This document shows, piece after piece, positions 10,059-18,979 of a DNA stretch of 64,000 nucleotides. Under the pieces are notes generated by a model. That model was not told where the DNA came from. It did not search any database and saw only the letters and a list, made by a program, of their open reading frames with translations. The position numbers were made by a program, and so were the translations under genes. This stretch comes from Roseiarcus sp963709185. Lineage in GTDB: Bacteria; Pseudomonadota; Alphaproteobacteria; Rhizobiales; Beijerinckiaceae. Each line of letters starts with the position of its first letter. Positions within the stretch are counted from its first letter, which is position 1. Location of the stretch: assembly GCA_963709185.1 (NCBI GenBank), contig CAVPVQ010000028.1, forward strand, positions 62,001 through 126,000, written 5' to 3'.

Positions 10059-10964
10059 TTACAAAGCGGGCAGGGCGGGCGTCGCCCGCGGCGCGGGAAT
10101 CTGCGCGTGCGCCACCCCCGCCTTGACCGCCGCCTGCACCTTTTCGAACGCCCGCACCTCGATCTGGCGAACCCGCTCGCGCGAGACGCCGAATTCGGCG
10201 GACAGCTCTTCCAGGGTCACCGGCTCGTCGGCGAGGCGCCGCGCCTCGAAAATCCGGCGCTCGCGCTCGTTCAGGACGCTCAGCGCCTGCTGCAGCGCGC
10301 GCGAGCGGACGTCGCTTTCTTCGCGGTCGGCGAGCCGGGCTTCCTGACTGGCGGTTTCGTCGACCAGCCAGTCCTGCCACTCCCCTTCGCCTTCTTCGCG
10401 CAAAGGCGCGTTAAGCGAGGCGTCGCCGCCGAGGCGCCGGTTCATGTCGATCACATCCTGCTCGGGCACGCCGAGACGGGTGGCGATCTGGGCCACCTGG
10501 TCGGGCCTCATATCGCCTTCCTCGAGCGCGGAAATCTTGCTCTTGGCTTTGCGCAGGTTGAAGAACAGCTTCTTCTGGCTCGCCGTGGTGCCCATTTTCA
10601 CCAGCGACCACGAGCGCAGGATATATTCCTGGATGGAGGCGCGAATCCACCACATCGCGTAGGTCGCCAGCTTGAATCCCTTTTCCGGTTCGAACCGCTT
10701 GACCGCCTGCATCAGGCCGACGTTGCCTTCGGAGATGACTTCGCCGATCGGCAGGCCATAGCCGCGGTAGCCCATCGCGATCTTGGCGACCAGGCGCAGA
10801 TGCGAAGTCACCAGCTTGTGCGCCGCGTCGCGGTCGCCGTGCTCGCGCCAGCTCTTGGCGAGCATGTATTCTTCCTGCGGCTCCAGCATCGGGAACCGCT
10901 TGATCTCCGCGAGGTAGCGGGAAAGGCCGGATTCTCCGGCAATCATTGGCAAGGCGGCGGCCAT
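10059..10964 (-). CDS. rpoH: RNA polymerase heat-shock sigma factor (sigma-32)
   Basis: A 301-aa sigma-70 family factor of the RpoH type. It contains region 2 (LVTSHLRLVAKIA, GNVGLMQAVKRFEP, YAMWWIRASIQEYILRSWS), the RpoH-box region QKKLFFNLRKAK, and region 4 helix-turn-helix (TLEELSAEFGVSRERVRQIE). It directs core polymerase to heat-shock promoters. ATG 10964 is preceded by AAGGAGG at ideal spacing; an upstream in-frame start is much less likely. It lies downstream of rluD on the same strand, an order common in alphaproteobacteria. Many alphaproteobacteria have more than one rpoH, so this may be one of several paralogues. Confidence 0.93.
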   Translation of the reverse strand: MAAALPMIAGESGLSRYLAEIKRFPMLEPQEEYMLAKSWREHGDRDAAHKLVTSHLRLVAKIAMGYRGYGLPIGEVISEGNVGLMQAVKRFEPEKGFKLATYAMWWIRASIQEYILRSWSLVKMGTTASQKKLFFNLRKAKSKISALEEGDMRPDQVAQIATRLGVPEQDVIDMNRRLGGDASLNAPLREEGEGEWQDWLVDETASQEARLADREESDVRSRALQQALSVLNERERRIFEARRLADEPVTLEELSAEFGVSRERVRQIEVRAFEKVQAAVKAGVAHAQIPAPRATPALPAL

Positions 10965-11032
10965 AAGGTCCTCCTTTCGGATCCCCCAGGACGGGCGGTC
11001 TCCGGCGGCCGCATGGAAGCGCACCGCACTGC

Positions 11033-11062
11033 ACTATATAAGCTTGCCCGACCATGGCCGAA
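11033..11062 (-). promoter_or_regulatory. possible rpoH promoter
   Basis: Read on the minus strand, TTCGGC (11062-11057) and TATAGT (11038-11033) are separated by 18 bp, about 60-70 bp upstream of the rpoH start. This resembles a housekeeping promoter. The call rests on spacing and a TATA-rich patch in very GC-rich DNA and has no experimental support. Confidence 0.3.
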
Positions 11063-11148
11063 AGAGGGCCGAGGTCGGGCGCGAAAAATCCTGCCGATGA
11101 CATTTTGGTCATCGCCCGGCGTCCGGCCGGGACTCGCCAACCGCTGTA

Positions 11149-12173
11149 TCAGCGCCTCAAGGCGTTGAGAAAGAACAGAAAATCGTTTGGCGGCGGGCTC
11201 TCGAAGAGCAACTCTTCGCCAGTGATCGGATGGGCGAACCCCAGCTTCGCGGCGTGCAGCGCCTGGCGGCCGAGCCTCGCGAGGGCGGCGCGCCCGTCGG
11301 GCGACAATTGCGCGGCCTTGCTCTTGAACCCCGCGCCATAGACCGAGTCGCCGACGATCGGATGGCCGATATGCGCGAGATGGACGCGAATCTGATGGGT
11401 GCGGCCGGTCTCCAGGCGGCAGGCGATGAGACTGACCGGCCCAAGCCGTTCCTGAAGCCGCCAATGGGTGACCGCGGGCCGCCCGTGCTCGGCGGCGCGA
11501 CGGCGCGTTTCTCGCGTTGCCGGGGATGGCGACCCAGCGGCGCGTCGATCGTCCCCGACGGGGCTTCCGGCGTCCCCCAGGCGAGCGCCTGATATTCGCG
11601 AACCAGCGAGCCGGTGCGGCCGTGATCGGCGAACAGCGCCGACAGGCCCTGATGCGCCGCGTCCGTCTTGGCGACGGCCAGCAGGCCTGACGTGTCCTTG
11701 TCGAGGCGATGGACGATGCCTGGCCGCCTGATCCCGCCGATCCCCGACAGGCTATCGCCGCAATGGGCGATCAGCGCGTTGACCAGCGTGCCGTCCTCAT
11801 GTCCGGCGGCGGGGTGCACGACCAGACCCGCCGGCTTGTCGAGCACCAGCAGATGTGCGTCCTCGAACACGATATCGAGCGGCAGCGCCTGGGCGAGCAG
11901 CGTCGATTCGACGGCAGGCGGCGGCGCAACCTCGATCAGGGCGCCCTCGGTCAGCCGCGTGGCGGGATCGCGGACCGCGACGCCGTCGACCGTGACGTGG
12001 CCCGCTTCGATCAGCGCCCTGAGCCGGGTGCGCGACAACGCCAGGCGCCTCTCGCTCGCCGCCAGCCCGAGAAACCGGTCGAGCCGCTCGCCGACGTCAC
12101 CCGCGCTGACCGCGAAGGCGATATGGTCGGGGGCAATCGTCAGCGGCGACGGCGACGGCGCTCGCCCTCGCAT
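11149..12173 (-). pseudogene. RluD/RluC-family 23S rRNA pseudouridine synthase, frameshifted
   Basis: The N-terminal part has an S4-like RNA-binding domain (GERLDRFLG) and the pseudouridine synthase core with the catalytic aspartate in GIVHRLDKDTSGLL, as in large-subunit synthases of the RluD group. Near 11495 the reading frame is lost: one base appears missing in a GCG/GCC run. The remaining domain (VTHWRLQERLG, CRLETGRTHQIRVHLAHIGH, ending NALRR) continues in the neighbouring frame to a stop at 11149. With the base restored the protein is full length. ATG 12173 was chosen; a TTG at 12248 overlapping the upstream stop as TTGA would add 25 residues. It lies between the methyltransferase gene and rpoH. 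It is probably intact in the organism. Confidence 0.8.
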
Positions 12174-12244
12174 CGGGGCGGCGGCCTCCGCCGGCTTCGC
12201 CGCCGCGCCTGCCGAAGACCATGCGCGTTGTTTGGCTTTGGAGT

Positions 12245-13243
12245 TCAAGGAGCGGCCTGATCCCTGCGTCGCGAGCGGCTGCGACCCGCGGCGGTCGAGG
12301 GAGGAGCGGCCAGCGCGCCGAGCGCGGCGACGACGTCGGCCAATTGCGGGCGTGGGCCGGCAACGCGTTGATCGATCGCCCGACGCATCGCGGCCACATG
12401 CGCGGCCGTCGACCCGCAACAGCCGCCGACGATGCGCGCGCCGGCGTCGATCGCCAGGCGGGCGTAGTCGGCCATCAGCTCCGGCGTCGCGGAGTAATGA
12501 ATGTGCGCGCCGCGCCATTGCGGAATTCCGGCATTGGCCTTGGCGATCACCGCCGCCTCCGGCGCCGCCTGCGTCATCGCCAGAACCGACATGACGAGGT
12601 CCGAGGCGCCGACGCCGCAATTGGCTCCGAACGCCAGGGGTCGCGGGTCGAATGCGTCGGCCAGCGCCGCCAGTTCGGCTGGCGCGAGGCCCATCATCGT
12701 CTTGCCCGCGGTGTCGAAGCTCGCGGTCACGGCATAGGGCATGGCCAGCGCGCCAGCCGCGCGCGCCGCCGCGCGAATCTCCTCGGGCGCCGACATGGTC
12801 TCGATCCACACGACATCCGCGCCGCCTTCTTTCAGCCCCTCGATCTGCTCGACGAAAGCGTCGAAGGCCTGCTCCGGTTCGAGCGGCCCGAGCGGCGCCA
12901 GCAGGTCGCCGGTCGGCCCGACCGAGCCGGCGACGATCACCCGGCGCCCGGCGCGATCGGCGGCCGAACGGGCGATCTGCGCGGCCAGCCGGTTCAGCTC
13001 GCGCGTCCTGCCCTCCAGTTGGTGCAGCATCAGCCGGCGGCGGTTGCCGCCGAAGCTGTTGGTCAGGATGATGTCCGATCCCGCATCGACAAAGCCCTGA
13101 TGAAGCGCCAGAATCCGATCGGGATGGAGCGCGTTCCACAGTTCCGGATTGTCGCCCGAGGTCAGGCCCATCGCAAACAGAGTGGTGCCCGTCGCGCCAT
13201 CGGCGAGCAGGGGGCGACCTTCGGCGAGCAGCGTCTCCAGCAT
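12245..13243 (-). CDS. homocysteine S-methyltransferase family protein (betaine-homocysteine methyltransferase type)
   Basis: A 332-aa barrel protein with the zinc-binding motifs of the family: an upstream cysteine in FGANCGVGASD and the paired cysteines in IVGGCCGSTAAHV. The opening LLADGATGTTLF is also typical. Such enzymes transfer a methyl group (from betaine, S-methylmethionine or a similar donor) to homocysteine to make methionine. In Hyphomicrobiales the close homologue is usually called bmt; the donor cannot be proved from sequence. ATG 13243 was chosen since it starts at the conserved LETLLAEG. The frame is open further upstream, but that extension is not conserved-looking. Confidence 0.78.
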   Translation of the reverse strand: MLETLLAEGRPLLADGATGTTLFAMGLTSGDNPELWNALHPDRILALHQGFVDAGSDIILTNSFGGNRRRLMLHQLEGRTRELNRLAAQIARSAADRAGRRVIVAGSVGPTGDLLAPLGPLEPEQAFDAFVEQIEGLKEGGADVVWIETMSAPEEIRAAARAAGALAMPYAVTASFDTAGKTMMGLAPAELAALADAFDPRPLAFGANCGVGASDLVMSVLAMTQAAPEAAVIAKANAGIPQWRGAHIHYSATPELMADYARLAIDAGARIVGGCCGSTAAHVAAMRRAIDQRVAGPRPQLADVVAALGALAAPPSTAAGRSRSRRRDQAAP

Positions 13244-13581
13244 GTGGACCCCAGGACCGTCGCCGATGGCGCCCTGCGCATCGACGGTTCGCTCACGCCG
13301 ACAACAGAGTCGCGCGACATTCGGCCGGCGTAGATAGGCTCGTCGCACAATCGCCACAAGTCAAGCAAAGCAGGGACGCGCCGCGTATGTCGGGACGCTG
13401 CCGGCAGCTTTCGAAATTCGAGACATTGATTCCGGCCGGGCGATCCTTTATTTTCCGGCGATCGATTTCTGGCCGATGACTTGGCCTCGCATCGCCGATG
13501 CGTGCTGACGACCCCTCCCGCCATCGATATTCCACCGGCGCTCGCGCGCCATCTATCGACCTAAATTCAAGGAAAGCTCCC

Positions 13582-13791
13582 ATGGCTACGGGAACTGTAA
13601 AGTGGTTCAACGCGACAAAAGGCTACGGCTTCATTCAGCCGGATGACGGCGGCAAGGACGTGTTCGTCCATATCAGCGCTGTGGAGCAGGCGGGCCTGCG
13701 CGAACTCAACGAAGGGCAGAAGGTCAGCTACGAGATCGTCGCTGACAAGCGCACCGGGAAATCCTCGGCGGGCAACCTGCGCGCCGCCTGA
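13582..13791 (+). CDS. cold-shock domain protein
   Basis: A 69-aa single cold-shock domain protein that binds single-stranded nucleic acid. RNP1 (KGYGFIQP) and RNP2 (DVFVHISAV) are both intact. ATG 13582 is preceded by AAGGA. The 224 bp upstream have no gene and include a T-rich stretch, consistent with the long untranslated leader usual for csp genes. The product acts as an RNA chaperone or general regulator; which CspA paralogue this is cannot be decided. Confidence 0.92.
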   Translation: MATGTVKWFNATKGYGFIQPDDGGKDVFVHISAVEQAGLRELNEGQKVSYEIVADKRTGKSSAGNLRAA

Positions 13792-13904
13792 GGCGCGCCG
13801 CGATTTCACAATTCGCCACGCTCGGCGCCGGCGACAGCGCCGGGCGCGTCGTGTAATGTCTCCTCAGCGAGCGCGAAGGCGCCGGACGGGGGAGCGCGCA
13901 CAAG

Positions 13905-15410
13905 ATGGCAGGAACAGCGTCGGCGGGGGACGCCTTTCTCGGGCTCGACATCGGCACGTCCTCGATCAAGGCCATTCTGGTCGATGGGAATCAACGTGTT
14001 CTGGGCGAATCGTCGGCGCCGCTGACGCTCTCAAGGCCGCATCCCTTGTGGAGCGAGCAGGACCCGGCGCATTGGGCTGACGGCGTCGAGGACGCGGTCG
14101 CGGCGATAGGGCGGATGGCGCCGGAAGCATTTTCCCGCCTCGCCGGCGTCGGACTTTCCGGTCAGATGCATGGCGCGGTTCTGCTCGACGGGGCCGACAA
14201 GGTCTTGCGCCCGGCGATTCTGTGGAACGACGGACGCTCCTTCGCCGAATGCGCCGAACTCGAGCGGCGCGTGCCCGACTTCCGCCGCCGCGCCGGCAAT
14301 ATCGCGATGCCCGGCTTCACCGCGCCCAAGCTGCTGTGGGTCGCCGGCCATGAGCCCGACGTCTTCAAGGCGACGAAGCGCGTGCTGCTGCCCAAGGACT
14401 ATGTGCGCCTGAGGCTCAGCGGCGACCATGTGTCCGAAATGTCCGACGCTTCGGGCACGCTGTGGCTCGACATCGCGCGCCGCCGCTGGGACGAGGACCT
14501 GCTGGCGGCGACCGGCCTCGGGCTCGCCCATATGCCCCGCCTCGTCGAAGGCTCGGCGATCTCGGCATATCTCTCGGAGGAGACCGCCGGCCGATGGGGT
14601 CTGGCCGGGCGCCGAATCCCGATCGCCGGCGGCGCCGGCGACAACGCCGCGGCGGCGGTCGGCGTCGGCGCTGTCGCGGCGGGCCAGGGCTTCGTTTCGC
14701 TCGGCACGTCGGGGGTGATTTTCGCGGTCACCGACCGGTTCGTCGCTTTGCCCGAGCGCACCTTGCACGCCTTCTGTCACGCGCTGCCGGGCCGCTGGCA
14801 CGGCATGGCGGTCATGCTGTCGGCGGCCTCAGCGCTCTCCTGGATCGCCGACATTCTCGGGCGCGGCAACGATATCAACCATCTGGTCGCCGAGGCCGAG
14901 GCGTTCGCCGCATCGCCCGACAAGGTCAACGCCGCGCCGGTGTTCCTGCCCTATCTCAGCGGCGAGCGCACGCCCCACAATGACGCGTCGTCGACCGGCC
15001 TGTTCGCCGGGCTGCGGGCCGAGCATGGCGCCGACGCGCTGGTTTTCGCGGTGATGGAAGGCGTCGCCTTCGCGTTCGCCGACGGCGTCGACGTGCTCGA
15101 TGCGGCGGGCGCCCGGCCGACGTCGACAATGATCGTCGGCGGCGGCGCGCGCAGCGAGTTCTGGGGGCAGATGATCGCCGACGCCACCGGTCTGACGATC
15201 GATCTTGCCGGGGGCGCGGAGGCCGGCGCCGCCCTGGGCGCCGCGCGCCTCGCCATGCTGGCGGCGGGCGCTGGCGACGAGGCGACGGTTTGCACCCGCC
15301 CGGCGGTCCATCGCCGTTTTACGCCCGACGCGGCTCGGGCGCGTCTGCTGGCGCCGCGCCTGCGGCGCTTTCGCGCGCTCTATCCCGCGGAAAAGGCGAC
15401 CCGCGGCTGA
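13905..15410 (+). CDS. xylB: xylulokinase
   Basis: A 501-aa FGGY-family kinase that phosphorylates D-xylulose to xylulose-5-phosphate with ATP. The N-terminal phosphate motif GLDIGTSSIKAILVD, the xylulokinase-type sugar-binding segments HPLWSEQDPAHWADG and GLSGQMHGAVLLD, and the C-terminal ATP site (MIVGGGARSEFWGQMIADATG) are all visible. Length matches bacterial XylB. The ATG follows a GGGGGAGCG ribosome site. No xylA or xylose transporter is adjacent, so this kinase may serve a broader pentose or pentitol route. Confidence 0.9.
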   Translation: MAGTASAGDAFLGLDIGTSSIKAILVDGNQRVLGESSAPLTLSRPHPLWSEQDPAHWADGVEDAVAAIGRMAPEAFSRLAGVGLSGQMHGAVLLDGADKVLRPAILWNDGRSFAECAELERRVPDFRRRAGNIAMPGFTAPKLLWVAGHEPDVFKATKRVLLPKDYVRLRLSGDHVSEMSDASGTLWLDIARRRWDEDLLAATGLGLAHMPRLVEGSAISAYLSEETAGRWGLAGRRIPIAGGAGDNAAAAVGVGAVAAGQGFVSLGTSGVIFAVTDRFVALPERTLHAFCHALPGRWHGMAVMLSAASALSWIADILGRGNDINHLVAEAEAFAASPDKVNAAPVFLPYLSGERTPHNDASSTGLFAGLRAEHGADALVFAVMEGVAFAFADGVDVLDAAGARPTSTMIVGGGARSEFWGQMIADATGLTIDLAGGAEAGAALGAARLAMLAAGAGDEATVCTRPAVHRRFTPDAARARLLAPRLRRFRALYPAEKATRG

Positions 15411-15497
15411 ATCGCAGCGCGTTTGCCCCAACGGCTTAACCTGTTGGAAGGCGCGGCCGTCTAGGGTGGGGCTCGTCCCCGCCAGTCGGTGCGCGTC

Positions 15498-16544
15498 ATG
15501 GATTTTATCGCCTGGGCCTGGATCACCGTCCTTGGCCGTCTGCAAACCGTGTTCAACGTCGATTCGCCTTATGGCCCGGTGGCGCTCGGCGGCGCCCTGG
15601 TTTTCGCGGCGCTGTTCTACGTCGATGCGCGCCGCAAACGCGGACGCCGGGTCAGCGTCGCCGGCTTTCTGAAGACGATTTTCCCGGCGCGCGTCATCTG
15701 GCATCCGTCGTCGCGCCTCGATCTGCGGCTATGGATCGCCAACACGCTGGTGTTCGCCTCGGCTTACGCCATGCTGGCGATCGGCGGCTTTCTCTGGCGC
15801 GGCGCGACGGTTGGCCTGCTGGAGCGGGCGTTTGGCGCGCACGACCCGGCCGTGTGGCCGATCTGGACGATCCTGGCGATCACCACCCTGCTGGAATTGC
15901 TCGCCTACGAGTTCGGCTACTGGTTCGCCCACTATCTCTTTCACATCTTCCCGGCGCTGTGGGAGTTCCACAAGGTGCACCATTCGGCCGAGGTGCTGAC
16001 GCCGCTGACCGAAATGCGCACCCATCCGGTCGAGATCATCGCCTTCATGAACGTCATCGGGTTTTTCACCGGCGTGGTGTTCGGCGTGATGACCTATGCG
16101 TTCGGGCCGGGGATTCGCCCGTTCACCCTGCTCAACGCCAATGCGGTCCTGATGCTGTTCATCGTCACCATCGGGCATCTGCGCCACACCAACATCTGGA
16201 TTCCGTTCACGGGCCTGACCGGGCAGCTGTTCCAGAGCCCGGCGCACCACCAGATTCATCATTCCGACCAGCCGCGCCATTTCAACAAGAACCTCGGCTT
16301 TGCGCTGGCGGTGTGGGACTGGCTGTTCGGGACGCTCTACATTCCCGAAAAACACGAGAAGATCACCTTCGGGGTCGGCGCCGAGCACGTGCGCTTCGAC
16401 ACCCTGCTGCGGACGTTCATCGCGCCCTTCGTTCATTCGGCGGGGCATGTCGCGCATTGGGCGGGCGGGCTGCGCGCCCGCTGGCGGCGCGGCGGCGGCG
16501 CGGTTCCCGAACCTGCGCCGAACGCCCGCGCTTCGGAGGGTTAG
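15498..16544 (+). CDS. sterol desaturase / fatty acid hydroxylase family membrane protein
   Basis: About 348 aa with several membrane helices and the eight-histidine di-iron motif set of the family: HYLFH, EFHKVHHSAEVLTP, HLRHTNIW and HHQIHHSDQPRHF. Such enzymes use oxygen to hydroxylate or desaturate lipids in the membrane; the actual lipid is unknown. ATG 15498 is preferred over an in-frame GTG nine bases upstream. The C-terminal tail after the last helix is arginine-rich and poorly conserved. The stop overlaps the convergent thioesterase gene by 4 bp. Confidence 0.85.
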   Translation: MDFIAWAWITVLGRLQTVFNVDSPYGPVALGGALVFAALFYVDARRKRGRRVSVAGFLKTIFPARVIWHPSSRLDLRLWIANTLVFASAYAMLAIGGFLWRGATVGLLERAFGAHDPAVWPIWTILAITTLLELLAYEFGYWFAHYLFHIFPALWEFHKVHHSAEVLTPLTEMRTHPVEIIAFMNVIGFFTGVVFGVMTYAFGPGIRPFTLLNANAVLMLFIVTIGHLRHTNIWIPFTGLTGQLFQSPAHHQIHHSDQPRHFNKNLGFALAVWDWLFGTLYIPEKHEKITFGVGAEHVRFDTLLRTFIAPFVHSAGHVAHWAGGLRARWRRGGGAVPEPAPNARASEG

Positions 16545-17038
16545 GCGGGGCTCTCCGGCCGACGGCGCAACGTCAGCCCCTGCCCGGCGTCCGGCGGAGT
16601 CGCAAGATCGGCATGGTCGAGGGCGATCGCCCGCAGCCTGGCGCCGACCTCGGCGGGAAATTCGGCGGCGCGCGGGCGCTTCCCTGTCCGATCGACGCAG
16701 ATGAGCACCTGCTCGCTCGTCGAAATCAAGCGATCGTCGCCAATGCGGCGCGCCTCGAGCCAGAAGCGCAGCCGCTTCGCGTCGCACTCCAGAATTTGCA
16801 TGGTGATGGCGATGCGCTCGCCGAGCTTGGCTTCGGCGACATAGCGGATGACGAGGGCCAGCGTATAGATCGTGCGTCCGGTTTCCGCGCGCCCGGCGGC
16901 GCCCAGCCCGATGCGCTCCATGAAAGCGTCGCCGGCATGGCTGAAGGCGACCGCGTGATACGCATCATTGAGATGGTCGTTGTAGTCGACCCAGTCGGCG
17001 GGAACTTCAAATTCCAGAACCCGCATCGGCGCCGTCAT
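16541..17038 (-). CDS. acyl-CoA thioesterase (4HBT / YbgC-like hot-dog fold)
   Basis: A 165-aa single-domain protein with the catalytic region VDYNDHLNDAYHAVAFSHAGDAFM, in which the aspartate and following DHLN pattern match the 4-hydroxybenzoyl-CoA thioesterase family. The later segment KLGERIAITMQILECDAKRL fits the central hot-dog helix and strand. It hydrolyses an acyl-CoA thioester of unknown identity; related enzymes in carnitine/betaine clusters act on betainyl-CoA, but no such neighbours are present. ATG 17038 is the only strong start. Confidence 0.75.
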   Translation of the reverse strand: MTAPMRVLEFEVPADWVDYNDHLNDAYHAVAFSHAGDAFMERIGLGAAGRAETGRTIYTLALVIRYVAEAKLGERIAITMQILECDAKRLRFWLEARRIGDDRLISTSEQVLICVDRTGKRPRAAEFPAEVGARLRAIALDHADLATPPDAGQGLTLRRRPESPA

Positions 17039-17230
17039 GCCCGGCCCTCCCTCGCCTGCTGCAGGCCGCGCCGTCCGGCGAACCTATCGGGCGGAGCGCG
17101 CCCCGGGCAAAGGAAAATCCGACCTCCGCGCCGATTTTTGAGGCGAAGCGACGCGGCGCGTCGCCTTGACGCGGGCGCCGGCGGCCTCGACTGTGCCGGC
17201 TCAACGCGAATTCGGGCGATCGGAGACAAC

Positions 17231-18119
17231 ATGGCTGGCGGAAATCCGGCGCGCCGGCATGGGCTTGTCCTGGTGTTCGCGGCGACCGTGCTGTGGAGTT
17301 CGGCGGGGCTGTTCACGCGGCTCGTCGATCACCTCGACCCATGGACGATCCTTGGCGGGCGCGCGTTGTTCGGCGGCCTGTTCATCTTCGCAACGGCGCT
17401 CGTCGAATGGCGCAGGGGCGGCCTCGGACCCAATTTCGGGCTCGGCCCGCTGTCCCCGCTGATCATCGCGCTCTCGGCGATCGCCATCAGCACCTATATC
17501 GTCGCGCTCAAGCAGACCACCGTCGCCGAAGTGATGGTCATCTATGCGACGCTGCCGTTCGTCGCGGCGGGGCTCGCCCTGCTGATCGGCGGCGAGCGGA
17601 CGACGCCGCGCACGCTGATCGCCGCCGGCGTGGCGCTGCTCGGCGTCCTGGTGATGGTCGGCGGCGCCGTCGGCACGGGAAGGCTGATCGGACAGCTCAT
17701 GTCGCTGGCGATGACCGCCGCCTTCGCGCTGATGATCGTCTTTCAGCGGCGCCATCCCGGCATGTCGATGCTCTCGATCAATGCGATGGGCGCCTTTGTG
17801 GCGGCGACGGTCGGCCTCGGCCTGTCGCCGCATCCGCCGGTGACAACGTACGAACATCGTCGTGCTGGCCCTGTTCGGCCTGGCGACGGTCTGCGTCGCG
17901 TTCACCCTGTTCATGGAGGGCGCCAAGCACATTCCGGCGGCGGAAGCCGGCCTGATCAGCATGCTCGACGTGGTGCTTGGGCCGCTGTGGGTGTTTCTCG
18001 CCTTCGGCGAGCAGCCAGGACCCCTGGCGATGATCGGCGGCGGACTGGTGATGGGCGCGCTGATCTGGCGCCTCGCGCCGGACCTCGGGCGAGCGAGAGG
18101 CCGGGCGCTGGTCGGATGA
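17231..18119 (+). pseudogene. EamA/DMT-family transporter, frameshifted
   Basis: A ten-helix drug/metabolite transporter with two EamA repeats (about residues 8-140 and 150-290). The first frame runs from ATG 17231 through VVGLGLSPHPPVTTY. Near 17853 an extra base shifts it, and the second repeat (NIVVLALFGLATVCVAF, EAGLISMLDVVLGPLWVFLAFGE) continues in the next frame to a stop at 18119. Repaired, the protein is about 295 aa, the usual family length. Substrate unknown. The region between it and the thioesterase contains no gene. Confidence 0.8.
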
Positions 18120-18220
18120 GTTTGCTCCCGCGCGAAGGCTGCGCGCGAAGGCTGCGCGGGCGGGCGGTTTGTCTTATAACCCAGCCACGGCGGCTCTATC
18201 GCTCGCCATGAAAGGCATCC

Positions 18221-18976
18221 ATGTCGCGAGAAAAATTCGCTTTGGTGACGGGCGCCGGCGGCGGAATCGGCCGCGCCGCCGCTCTTGCGCTGGCAAAGGC
18301 GGGCTGGCATATCGCGCTGACCGGCCGCCGCGCAGCCCCGCTCGAGGAGACCGCGAAGGAAATCGCGGCGCTCGGCCGGCGGCCCTTCGTCCATCCCTGC
18401 GATATCGGCGATCCCAAGGCGGTCGGCGAATTGTTCGAAGCGGTCGCCGAGGCGTTCGGCCGGCTCGACCTGCTGTTCAACAACGCCGGCGCCGGCGCGC
18501 CGGCCATTCCGATGGAGGAGCTTTCCTACGCGCAATGGAAAGCGGTGGTCGACGTCAACCTGACCGGCGCGTTCCTCTGCGCGCAGGGCGCCATCTCGAT
18601 GATGAAGAAGCAGACGCCGATGGGCGGCCGCATCATCAACAACGGCTCGATCTCCGCCCATTCGCCGCGGCCGAATTCCGCGCCCTACACCGCCACCAAG
18701 CACGCGATCACCGGGCTGACGAAGTCGATCGCCCTCGACTGCCGGAAATACGACATCGCCTGCGGCCAGATCGACATCGGCAATGCGCTCACCGACATGG
18801 CGCGCAAGATGACGCTCGGCGTTCCGCAGGCCGATGGCCGCATCGCCGTCGAGCCGATGATCGAGGCGACGCAGGTCGCCGACGCGATCGTGCACATGGC
18901 GGCGCTGCCGCTGTCGGCGAATATTCTGTCGCTGACCATCATGGCGACGAAAATGCCGTTCGTCGGCCGGGGCTGA
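18221..18976 (+). CDS. SDR family NAD(P)-dependent oxidoreductase
   Basis: A 251-aa classical short-chain dehydrogenase. The nucleotide-binding motif TGAGGGIGRA is at residues 10-19, the structural NNAG follows near residue 88, and the active site has the serine in NGSISAH and the YTATK tyrosine-lysine pair. An arginine pair after the first beta strand (TGRRAAP) favours NADP(H). The substrate is not predictable. It ends 4 bp before the asparaginase gene, so the two are probably co-transcribed. Confidence 0.85.
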   Translation: MSREKFALVTGAGGGIGRAAALALAKAGWHIALTGRRAAPLEETAKEIAALGRRPFVHPCDIGDPKAVGELFEAVAEAFGRLDLLFNNAGAGAPAIPMEELSYAQWKAVVDVNLTGAFLCAQGAISMMKKQTPMGGRIINNGSISAHSPRPNSAPYTATKHAITGLTKSIALDCRKYDIACGQIDIGNALTDMARKMTLGVPQADGRIAVEPMIEATQVADAIVHMAALPLSANILSLTIMATKMPFVGRG

Positions 18977-18979
18977 GGC

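Noticed and set aside
17231..18119. Programmed frameshift in the EamA transporter
   Set aside because: No slippery heptamer or downstream structure is evident and many unrelated genes here show the same kind of break, so an error or mutation is more likely.
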